Below, one piece after another: positions 50,169 to 57,265 of a stretch of DNA of 64,000 bases (position 1 is the first letter of the stretch; each line of letters starts with the position of its first letter). A program made the position numbers and the translations under genes. Under the pieces are notes generated by a model. It had not been told where the DNA came from, searched no databases, and saw nothing but the letters and a program-made list of their open reading frames with translations. The stretch covers positions 1,550,001 through 1,614,000 of the forward strand of contig OZ220699.1 of the NCBI GenBank assembly GCA_965116565.1, given 5' to 3'. This DNA is from Bin87 sp965116565. GTDB taxonomy: Bacteria > Chloroflexota > Dehalococcoidia > Lucifugimonadales > UBA3495.

Positions 50169-52058
50169 CTACTGGCGGACGACTTCGGTGTACTCGTGGC
50201 CCTTCATGCCACCGAAGTAGCTGTTGTTGACCGAGTATTTCGCGATAACTTCCGGGTTGATGCCGAATTCAGCGAACAGGAAGCCGAGTGGCATGGTTGC
50301 ACTCTGATCGTACATGTACTGTCCGGCGTCCTTCATGAGCTGAAGGCGCTCTTCCTCGTCCACGCTGCTCTGCCACTTGCTGAACAGATCTTCGGTGAAT
50401 GGGTCTTCGTACATGTAGACCGCGCCGGCCAGGGCGGGGCTGACGAAGTACACGCGCATGTTGCGCCCGGCAGGCCAGAATCCCGTGCGGTGGGTCCAGA
50501 GGACGCCGTTCATCTCACGGGCCTTGTAACGGGTCCGGATGGGCTGGAACTCGCCGATCTGGGCGTCGACCTTGAAGCCTACTTCCTCGAGCCAGGAGAT
50601 CATGGGAACAGCGATCTCGGTCAGCTCAGGGACGCCGACGAGTTTGCCGGCCATGAACTCGATGCTCGGGCCCGCGCCTTCGGCGTAACCGGCCTCAGCC
50701 AGCAATTGGCGAGCCAGTTCGGGGTCGTAGGCGGGGATCTCCCAAGCTGGGTCGAAGGAGGGATCGGTGGGATGCCAGCCGGTGTTGGCCATCAACTCCA
50801 TCTTGTTATCGAAGAAGGCTTCGTTGAGGGCATCACGGTCGATTGCGTGGTTCATGGCGCGGCGCACCAGTACGTTGGTGTTGGGATCGTTGGGGTCGTA
50901 CCGGTCTTCCAGATACTGCCCGCCGATGCCGATCCAAACCATGAACGCAGGGAGGGTACTCTGAGTGATCGCGAAGCCGGCGTCGACGATCTCGCCCTGC
51001 AGTTCACGCGGGATCTCGGCGATATCGGCTTCCTTGGCCCGCAACATAGCAACACGGGTCAGGTCCTCTTCAGCGAAGAAGTACGTAAGAGTGTCAAAGT
51101 CGGGGTCGACCCGCCAGTGCTCATCGAACGCGCGCTCGTAGGCGATCTTTGCGCCCTGCTCGTAACTGACGAACTTCCAAGGGCCGGTACCGACCGGATT
51201 GAGGCCGTACTCGGTTTCGCCGACCTTGTCCCAGTAGTCGAGGCTATAAATGAGCGGGTCGGTGGTGGCTTCCGAGGCGTAGAAGGGGATCCAGAGCTCG
51301 GGCCGGTTCATGTTCCAGACCATCTCGGAGTCGCTGACTTCGGTGACGGTGGGGGTGCTGCCCAAGGGGGTGCCGGCGGCCTCGCTGACCTGGAAGCTGC
51401 GGTCATCGCCCTCCGGTCCCAGTATCTGGTGCCAGAAATCTCCGAAACCGGTTTTGGCTTCGCCGTGGGACCAGAGCTGGAAGCTGAACACGAAGTCAGA
51501 AACCCCGAAGGTATCCTCTTCGTGGTGGAACGGAACGTTCTCACGAAGCTTGATGGTCCACTGTTTGCCGTCCGGCGAGACCGACCACGATTCGGCCAGC
51601 ATCGGTACGGCTTCCCAAGTCTCGTAGTGGCGCTGGAAGAGAGCTTCCTGCATGGGTTGAAGGATTCCCTGGTTGGTGCCGCCTACGCGCCAACCCAGCA
51701 GGTTTTCTGCGTACGGCGGCGTGATGGCGACGCGCAGGTCAGCCTGAACCGGTGCGCCAAGCTCCGCGGCGGGGGCTTCGGTTGGGACCGGGGTAGAAGT
51801 AGGGGCTGCGCCACCGGCGCGTGCGTCAGACATGCCGGCTGGCTGGGCCAAAGCGGCAGTCGGAGCGGGCGCGGCAGCCTGCTGAGCGGGCGCAGTGGTA
51901 GCCTGGGAAGCCGACTGTTGCTGTTGTGCTTGCTGCCCTCCGGCGGCAGGGGCACTAGGCGCTGCTTCCTCGGTTGGCGCCCCGCAGGCCAGGGCAGCGG
52001 TCAGAGCCAACGCGAGAACGCCAAACACGGCGGAGCGCAACGAAAAGGCTTTATTCAA
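50169..52058 (-). CDS. peptide/nickel-type ABC transporter substrate-binding lipoprotein
   Basis: A 629-residue SBP_bac_5 family protein. It starts at TTG 52058 with GGAGG ten bases upstream. The signal is SAVFGVLALALTAALAC, with lipidation Cys25. A long Ala/Pro/Gln/Ser linker (about 28-100) precedes the binding fold (VQADLRVAITPPYAENLLGW; later MAESWSVSPDGKQWTIKLRE, AMNHAIDRDALNEAFFDN). It binds peptides or similar solutes outside the membrane and delivers them to the two permeases. The in-frame extension upstream of the TTG has no protein character. A PAS-LuxR regulator is divergent. Confidence 0.88.
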   Translation of the reverse strand: MNKAFSLRSAVFGVLALALTAALACGAPTEEAAPSAPAAGGQQAQQQQSASQATTAPAQQAAAPAPTAALAQPAGMSDARAGGAAPTSTPVPTEAPAAELGAPVQADLRVAITPPYAENLLGWRVGGTNQGILQPMQEALFQRHYETWEAVPMLAESWSVSPDGKQWTIKLRENVPFHHEEDTFGVSDFVFSFQLWSHGEAKTGFGDFWHQILGPEGDDRSFQVSEAAGTPLGSTPTVTEVSDSEMVWNMNRPELWIPFYASEATTDPLIYSLDYWDKVGETEYGLNPVGTGPWKFVSYEQGAKIAYERAFDEHWRVDPDFDTLTYFFAEEDLTRVAMLRAKEADIAEIPRELQGEIVDAGFAITQSTLPAFMVWIGIGGQYLEDRYDPNDPNTNVLVRRAMNHAIDRDALNEAFFDNKMELMANTGWHPTDPSFDPAWEIPAYDPELARQLLAEAGYAEGAGPSIEFMAGKLVGVPELTEIAVPMISWLEEVGFKVDAQIGEFQPIRTRYKAREMNGVLWTHRTGFWPAGRNMRVYFVSPALAGAVYMYEDPFTEDLFSKWQSSVDEEERLQLMKDAGQYMYDQSATMPLGFLFAEFGINPEVIAKYSVNNSYFGGMKGHEYTEVVRQ

Positions 52059-52510
52059 CTTGATGTACCTCCGTGGCGATTTGTCGTCAGGGCAAGATCG
52101 CAACATGTTCGCCGCCATGCGCGATGCCGGCGATGGCAGCCGGAGTATGTTACTGAGCAGGAAAACCGTTGTCAACCGGGCGTAATTCGGGGTAGGGTTG
52201 CAGGCGAAAAATTCATTGCCGAACGATTGGACGACCTTAATACGGGCCCGCGGTGTTGCGATTGGGGGCATAATCGTCTGCATCAATCAGGAATGGTCGC
52301 CTATCCAGCGGGATAGCAACGATATCATCGTTGAGTTGTTGCGATAACATTCACGTGTTATAGACTGGTTTTTATTATGATAGTATTCTACCGAACAGTC
52401 TCTGAAAAGACCAAATATTTGGGGGACGGTAGTAGTCAAAGTCCCCGTCAATATTTATATCCGTTGGGCTGGCCCCTCCAGTTTCGTCGGATCAACTCGG
52501 TCAGGTTGGG
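52059..52510. other. divergent regulatory region, AT-rich
   Basis: 450 bases between the substrate-binding-protein gene and the LuxR gene. The segment 52310-52470 is clearly AT-richer than the rest of the window. It holds a perfect 17-bp dyad at 52317-52333 and several TTATGATA/TTATAG words that could be -10 elements in either direction. No coding frame is credible. Confidence 0.55.
52317..52333. promoter_or_regulatory. candidate operator dyad
   Basis: CAACGATATCATCGTTG is a perfect 7-3-7 inverted repeat in the divergent region between the ABC importer and the PAS-LuxR gene. Its length and symmetry suit a dimeric helix-turn-helix regulator such as the adjacent LuxR protein. The link is inference. 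Confidence 0.45.
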
Positions 52511-53167
52511 GTGTCTTTGATAGCGGACAGCATTTTCGCACTACTGGCTACAGCTACGGTTGGCGTGTATGCCATATCCCCGGACGAAACCATTGTGTTC
52601 TGGAACGGGGCAGCCGAACGCATTTTGGGTTATCCAAAGGAAGAAGTTCTGGGACGATCCTGCTCCGATCTGTTGGCTGAGGTAGACTCCGATGGTGCAT
52701 CGGAGAATTGCCAACGACAGTGTCCCTCGATACATGCACTGCAGGCCGGTCTGTTGCCATCTCCCGTACGGCGGCGGATGATCAGCGCGTCGGGGGAGCC
52801 AAAGTTAGTGTCCCTAACGCCAATCATCGTGGGCGGGACCGACGGCAAGCCTCAACTGGTAATACAGCTGTTTACGGACGAGGAGGGGGACGACGCATCT
52901 GGTGGTGCGGTGGGCGGAACGGAAGTATTCTCCAGTGAACCAGATCACAGTGCCGTGCCGAGTACGCCGAAGCTGACCAAGCGCGAAATGGAAGTTCTCC
53001 GCCTGGTGTCGGCAGGGTGGGACACCCCGCGCATAGCAAACGATTTGAACATCAGCCCGCACACCGTTCTGAATCACATTCGCCACTTCAGGCGAAAGCT
53101 GGGCGCACCGACCAAATTGGACGCGGTGGTGACGGCCATCCGACTGGGGATGTTGCCAGTAGGGTGA
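52511..53167 (+). CDS. PAS domain LuxR-family transcriptional regulator
   Basis: A 218-residue regulator. A PAS domain covers about 5-125 (VGVYAISPDETIVFWNGAAERI, GYPKEEVLGRSCSDLL). It contains a CxxxxxxCQRQCPS cluster (Cys58 region, ENCQRQC) that could bind metal or respond to redox. A LuxR helix-turn-helix follows at about 155-215 (LTKREMEVLRLVSAGWDTPRIA and ISPHTVLNHIRHFRRKL). GTG 52511 follows GGTTGGG. It would sense a small ligand or redox state and regulate neighbours, possibly the divergent importer. Confidence 0.85.
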   Translation: MSLIADSIFALLATATVGVYAISPDETIVFWNGAAERILGYPKEEVLGRSCSDLLAEVDSDGASENCQRQCPSIHALQAGLLPSPVRRRMISASGEPKLVSLTPIIVGGTDGKPQLVIQLFTDEEGDDASGGAVGGTEVFSSEPDHSAVPSTPKLTKREMEVLRLVSAGWDTPRIANDLNISPHTVLNHIRHFRRKLGAPTKLDAVVTAIRLGMLPVG

Positions 53168-53472
53168 GGGCTGCGGATGTCCCTCGGCTACAGATCCATA
53201 GAGACTCTGGGTGCGGAATCGGTCGAACCGTTGGGCAGATTCCTGTTGGTGGAGCTAATACTACGCTCCACACTATATCGAAGAAGATTGGCAGGTTGCA
53301 CCCGGTAATACTTTCCCGGAACACACTTTGCGTTTGCCAACATGATGCGTGTGTATAGACTGCATCAATTGACGCATGCATAATGGGCCAGAGTATTTTC
53401 CACTCAGTTGAACCAGCCTCGTCGCCACTGATTGTCGCTTTGCCTAGTTGTAGGGTGACGATCCGAGACTTA
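53168..53472. other. intergenic region before the insertion sequence
   Basis: 305 bases of moderate GC with no credible gene. It ends with the TTA target-site copy at 53470-53472. Nothing else is recognisable. Confidence 0.5.
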
Positions 53473-53590
53473 GAACCCCTAACAAAATGGGTTGCTGATC
53501 CGTAATCAGAAGGCTAATCTCTGGGTAAGTTCATTCCGTTGCGTTGGGTTGCGCGGGCACAGTATCGGCGGAAGCGGGAGGTGGTGTTCA

Positions 53591-54160
53591 ATGGCGAAAC
53601 CTTTGGTCAGCGACGAACTATGGGAGATCGTACAACCGCTGCTGCCAGCGCCCAAACCCCGGTGGTTCCGCAATCCGGGACGCAAGCCGCTGCAGGACCG
53701 CAAGGCCCTGACTGGAATTCTGTTCGTATTGAAGAGCGGCATTCCCTGGGAGATGCTGCCCCAGGAAATGGGCTGCGGTTCCGGGATGACCTGCTGGCGC
53801 CGGTTGCGGGACTGGCAGCAAGCCGGAGTGTGGCAAAAGCTCCACGAAACGCTGTTGTCCAGATTGCACGGGGCGGAAGGTCTGGACTGGTCCCGGGCTT
53901 GCGTGGACAGCGCGTCGGTGCGGGCCGTGGGCGGCGGGGAAAAAGACCGGCCCCAATCCCACGGACCGGGGCAAACCCGGGAGCAAGCATCACGTGCTTA
54001 CCGAGGCCAACGGAACCCCCTTGTCGGCCATCCTGACCGGGGCCAATCGCCACGACGTAACCCAGTTGCTGCCCCTGGTGGACAGGGTGCCGCCGGTGCG
54101 CGGTCAACGGGGCCGACCCCGCCGCCGGCCGCAGCGGCTGTACGCCGACCGGGCCTATGA
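53591..54160 (+). CDS. IS5-type transposase, first frame
   Basis: The first reading frame of the transposase, from ATG 53591 (MAKPLVSDELWEIVQPLLP). It holds the N-terminal DUF4096-like domain (GRKPLQDRKALTGILFVLKSG, GSGMTCWRRLRDWQQAGVW) and the first catalytic Asp in CVDSASVRA. True homology ends near 53940 at GGGGAAAAAGACC. After that the frame runs on into a meaningless tail to 54160. A +1 shift (or -2) near the G4A5 run joins it to the second frame. Confidence 0.75.
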   Translation: MAKPLVSDELWEIVQPLLPAPKPRWFRNPGRKPLQDRKALTGILFVLKSGIPWEMLPQEMGCGSGMTCWRRLRDWQQAGVWQKLHETLLSRLHGAEGLDWSRACVDSASVRAVGGGEKDRPQSHGPGQTREQASRAYRGQRNPLVGHPDRGQSPRRNPVAAPGGQGAAGARSTGPTPPPAAAAVRRPGL

Positions 54161-54401
54161 CTCGCGGTGGCATCGCCAGGAATTGCGCAGGCGCCACATC
54201 GCGCCAGCCCTGGCCCGGCGGGGCGCGGAACACGGCAGCGGGCTGGGAGTGTACCGCTGGGTGGTGGAGCGAACCCTGGGCTGGCTGCACCAGTTCCGCC
54301 GGCTGCGGGTCCGCTACGAGCGCCGTGCTGACATCCATGAAGCCTTCCTGTCCTTGGGCTGTTCCATCATCTGCTTCCGACGCTTGACCTCTTTTTGTTA
54401 G
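53994..54401 (+). CDS. IS5-type transposase, second frame
   Basis: The second frame, homologous from about 53941 (KTGPNPTDRGKPGSKHH). A possible independent start is GTG 53994 (MLTEANGTPLSAILTGANRH). It carries the remaining catalytic region: second Asp in LYADRAYDSRW and the Glu-containing helix YRWVVERTLGWLHQFRRL (the DDE Glu). It ends SFC at a stop within the right inverted repeat. With the first frame it gives a full-length DDE transposase of about 270 residues. The frame change could be programmed or decay. Confidence 0.75.
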   Translation: MLTEANGTPLSAILTGANRHDVTQLLPLVDRVPPVRGQRGRPRRRPQRLYADRAYDSRWHRQELRRRHIAPALARRGAEHGSGLGVYRWVVERTLGWLHQFRRLRVRYERRADIHEAFLSLGCSIICFRRLTSFC

Positions 54402-54407
54402 AGGTTC

Positions 54408-55412
54408 TTACTGAGAGGTCAGATTGTCTACCTCGATCACGCTGGCCGGATAGAATTTGAGCCAAGCTGACCGGTAGGCGATCAGAGAGGGGACCTCCTT
54501 CATGGACTGTTCCGACGTGATCCGCACCGCAGCGCGGATCGCGCCTGAACCATGGTCACGCCGGATGGCTACCTCAGTATCACCGACGGTAATTTCAATT
54601 GCCCCTCGGGGTGGGACCCGGTCGTACGGCACGGCCACGGGAGTACCGTCGATCATCAATCCGACGACGTGGTCAGCGCCGGGGCGATGCCCGCGAAACG
54701 GTTGAGACGGTTCTTTCACGACCAGCACTGAGGTTTCAGGGTGGGACGCGCGCCAACCGCTCCACGCGACGAGCTGCGAAGGGATCAACGACAAATTCGC
54801 ACCGGCCCTTGGTCCGGCCAAAGCCATGCCCAACGGCTGGGACCATACGCTGCCGGTTTCGTGGTCGAACCACGTCATCGCGCCTTTATACAACGCGCCC
54901 TGATTGCCGAAAACAGAGGTCTGACTTCCGGCGCGCCGATCATGAACCAACGCAGCGTAGCACCTGGGGCACCAACTAACCAGCACAGGAACGCCGCCCA
55001 CCACGTCATTGACGATTTCCCTGGTGAAAAGAATTCCTGTGGGATATGCTCGCGCATCGTCGCCGATGGCAAGCCCGATGACCAGTTCATCGTCCGGGAG
55101 GTTGGCGACGCGCGGATCCACAAACTCCGGATGATAGATGGGCGGTATATCATCCGGTCGCAATAGCTGGACGAAATCGGCGTCCGAGAAACCCGGAGCG
55201 GTTGGCGCCGGCAAGTCGATCACCTCTTCGTAGCTGCCGACAAACTGCCCGGCAGACGCCTCCGGTGGCGAGGAGCTCGCTGAGCAAGCGAATAGAGGGC
55301 AGGCAATCAAGGCACAGACAGCGGCACACAGCAAAAGTCTTGTTGTGCACGAACGGTCGCGCGACACGGTTGAACGCGTCTCAGGAGGACCGCGAAGCGG
55401 GATGTTCTTCAT
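54408..55412 (-). CDS. DUF3179 domain-containing lipoprotein
   Basis: A 334-residue DUF3179 protein with an export signal (LLLCAAVCALIACPLFAC, Cys43 probably lipidated). The family core has DDELVIGLAIGDDARAYP, VNDVVGGVPVLVSWCPRC (conserved CPxC), VFGNQGALYKGAMTWFDHETGS (conserved D..T.S.W) and AWSGWRASHPETSVL. It is exported, with unknown function. The start overlaps the upstream permease gene by 32 bases. Its TAA stop (54408-54410) is one of the two TTA copies flanking the IS, so the insertion preserved the protein exactly. Confidence 0.85.
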   Translation of the reverse strand: MKNIPLRGPPETRSTVSRDRSCTTRLLLCAAVCALIACPLFACSASSSPPEASAGQFVGSYEEVIDLPAPTAPGFSDADFVQLLRPDDIPPIYHPEFVDPRVANLPDDELVIGLAIGDDARAYPTGILFTREIVNDVVGGVPVLVSWCPRCYAALVHDRRAGSQTSVFGNQGALYKGAMTWFDHETGSVWSQPLGMALAGPRAGANLSLIPSQLVAWSGWRASHPETSVLVVKEPSQPFRGHRPGADHVVGLMIDGTPVAVPYDRVPPRGAIEITVGDTEVAIRRDHGSGAIRAAVRITSEQSMKEVPSLIAYRSAWLKFYPASVIEVDNLTSQ

Positions 55413-56292
55413 AAGTCCGCCGGTGCGGCGTTGAAGCGACCGGGTGGCGGCGCATCCTTGACCAGAGAGCCCAACGGCGAGGTGACAGCGCCACCACCGC
55501 GAGCAATTGGGCGACTGAGACCACGACGATGGCCGGGCCCGTGGGCAGATTCGCGTGGAATGAGATGTACAGCCCGATCACCACGGCGGATACGGCGACT
55601 CCGACCGTTGCCACCATCATAGTGGACAACCGACGAGCGATGAGACTTCCGGTGACAGCGGGTACCACCAGCAGCGACATCACCATCACGTTGCCTACAG
55701 TTTTGAGAGCAGCAACCGTGGTAATCGCGACCAGAAGTGGCAAGAGGTATTCGAGAAAGCGGACTGGGACGCCCGACGCCTGGGCAACCTCTGAGTCGTA
55801 GGTGGTGAACACCAACTCCTTATAGAAAAGCCAAACGACCAGCATCACACTGCACGCCAATAGTCCCACCGCCAGTACATCGCTCCAGGACGCCCCCAAC
55901 ACGTTGCCAAACAGGATGCTGAGGAGGTCGCCAGTATAACTCCCGGAAAGGCTGATCAGGATCACCCCGATCGCGAATCCGCCGGCGAACAGGACGCCTA
56001 TTACGGCGTCCAAGCGTACGCCAGCGCGCCGGGACACGAGCGAAACGCCCAGGGAAGCAGGGACAGCCCAGACCAGCGCGCCCAGAAAGATGTTGGTGCC
56101 AAAGAGGAAAGCCACGGCCATACCAGTAAGCGCGGAGTGGGCGATGGCATCTCCCAGGAATGCCATGCCGCGCAATACGACAAAGGTGCCGACAACTCCG
56201 CAAGCGACGGCGGCGAGAACCGACACGAACAACGCGCGCTGCATGAACCCGTATTGCATGGGTTCTATGATGAGATCAAGCATGTCCACCAT
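55381..56292 (-). CDS. metal (zinc/manganese-type) ABC transporter permease
   Basis: A 303-residue ABC-3 family (ZnuB/MntB/AztB-like) permease with about eight helices. Landmarks are FMQRALFVSVLAAVACGVVG, FLGDAIAHSALTGMA (family signature), FVLRGM, and KTVGNVMVMSLLVVPAV. ATG 56292 (MVDMLDLIIEPM) is used. It follows the chimeric zinc-binding protein on the same strand after a palindromic repeat. No ABC-3 ATPase (ZnuC) gene is seen in the window, so the ATPase must be elsewhere. Confidence 0.88.
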   Translation of the reverse strand: MVDMLDLIIEPMQYGFMQRALFVSVLAAVACGVVGTFVVLRGMAFLGDAIAHSALTGMAVAFLFGTNIFLGALVWAVPASLGVSLVSRRAGVRLDAVIGVLFAGGFAIGVILISLSGSYTGDLLSILFGNVLGASWSDVLAVGLLACSVMLVVWLFYKELVFTTYDSEVAQASGVPVRFLEYLLPLLVAITTVAALKTVGNVMVMSLLVVPAVTGSLIARRLSTMMVATVGVAVSAVVIGLYISFHANLPTGPAIVVVSVAQLLAVVALSPRRWALWSRMRRHPVASTPHRRTYEEHPASRSS

Positions 56293-56315
56293 CTTGATTC
56301 CTATTGACAAAAAAA

Positions 56316-56339
56316 GGGGACGAATGATCATCCGTCCCC
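56316..56339. repeat. 24-bp TGATCA-centred palindrome, variant copy
   Basis: Arms GGGGACGAATGA and its near-complement (one mismatch) centred on TGATCA, directly preceded on the plus strand by a run of A that reads as T after the stem on the minus strand. It therefore resembles an intrinsic terminator for the upstream minus-strand gene. It belongs to the family at 7375 and 38620. Confidence 0.7.
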
Positions 56340-56359
56340 GAATTGGGTCTCAGGGGTGA

Positions 56360-57265
56360 TCAGCGAAGCAGTTCCGCCAACGAGTCGGCGTTAGCCCGCA
56401 TCATGTCCAAGTAGTTAGCGTGAGTTTGATCGGGCAGGGAGCGGAGGATGCCGACGCCGATTCCGGAGTCTCTCGCAACCTGTTCCAGCGCGTCCGCCGA
56501 GAATTGAGGCTCGGTGAAAACGCCCTGCAATCCATGGTCATCCACCAGGTCGATCACCCGGGCGATGTCGTCGGGCGAGACCTCGCCGGCGTGCGACCCG
56601 ACAAACGCCATGACCTCGAAATCGTACCTTGATCCGAAATATCCGAATGCATCGTGGAAGGTGACTATCACCCGGTGGTCGTGGGGGATTCCGGCCAAGG
56701 TTTCCGTAATGTAGGTATCCAACGCTTCCAACTCTTGGACATATGCGGCGGCGTTGTCGAGGTAAGTGGCGGCGCCATCCGGGTCGGCGGCGATGAGGCC
56801 GTTGGCGATCTGGTTGACGTAGTGGACGGCCATGCGCGGGTTGAGCCAGAAGTGCGGGTCCCCGGCACCGTGGTCGTGATCATGATCGTGGTCGCTGTGT
56901 TCGCCTTTGGATTCCATGGACTCCGAGCCGTGGCCGTGGTCGTCGTGGCCGGCCTCCGGGTGGTCGCCCTCACCCAGGATGCCGACGAAGGCGATCTTGG
57001 TGGGTATTCCGTCGACGTCCCAGTGTTCCACCACCTCGAGGTCGTGGCTGTCCAGCGCGAATACTTCGCCAGCGCCGGAATCGGTTATGAATATATGGCC
57101 CGGCGCGGTGGCCAGGTGGGGGCGCGCCCAAAAGCCCGTGTCGATGTCGTCCGACAGGACCTCATCGGTGGACGCCAGCAAATCGGCGTCGTGAGCATCG
57201 TACATGCGGATCTCGCCGTCGCTCATGACGACCAGCAAGAGTTCGGCGTCGTAGCTGAGGGCCAC
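56360..57265 (-). CDS. 3' part of chimeric ZnuA/AztC-AztD-like zinc-binding protein (after frameshift)
   Basis: This frame continues the gene at 57223-58764 after a -1 shift near 57285. From GTG 57265: 301 residues. Residues 1-95 are the last propeller blades (LLLVVMSDGEIRMYDAHD, GAGEVFALDSHDLEVVEHWD). Residues 99-135 are a His/Asp-rich linker (DHPEAGHDDHGHG, HSDHDHDHDHG). Then comes the ZnuA-type second lobe: DPHFWLNP (His138), VTFHDAFGYF (His204), a Glu in TEPQF (252) and an Asp in LPDQTHANYLDMM (279). With the N-terminal His of the other part these make the zinc site. If the shift is real, this part alone lacks a signal and the first lobe. Confidence 0.8.
   Translation of the reverse strand: MALSYDAELLLVVMSDGEIRMYDAHDADLLASTDEVLSDDIDTGFWARPHLATAPGHIFITDSGAGEVFALDSHDLEVVEHWDVDGIPTKIAFVGILGEGDHPEAGHDDHGHGSESMESKGEHSDHDHDHDHGAGDPHFWLNPRMAVHYVNQIANGLIAADPDGAATYLDNAAAYVQELEALDTYITETLAGIPHDHRVIVTFHDAFGYFGSRYDFEVMAFVGSHAGEVSPDDIARVIDLVDDHGLQGVFTEPQFSADALEQVARDSGIGVGILRSLPDQTHANYLDMMRANADSLAELLR

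Larger units (their letters stand above)
53473..54407 (+). mobile_element. IS5-family-type insertion sequence with 15-bp terminal inverted repeats
   Basis: A 935-bp element. The left end GAACCCCTAACAAAA (53473-53487) and the right end (54393-54407, complement GAACCTCTAACAAAA) match at 14 of 15 positions. Both sides are flanked by TTA (53470-53472 and 54408-54410), a 3-bp target duplication of the TNA type known for IS5/IS427-like elements. The transposase is split into two frames inside. The right target copy is the TAA stop codon (complement strand) of the DUF3179 gene. Confidence 0.8.

Noticed and set aside
50127..52316. A 729-codon open frame antisense to the ABC substrate-binding protein
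   Set aside because: Composition is shadow-like (Val/Gly/Asp-rich) and the sense strand has a lipoprotein signal, a Shine-Dalgarno and a known fold.
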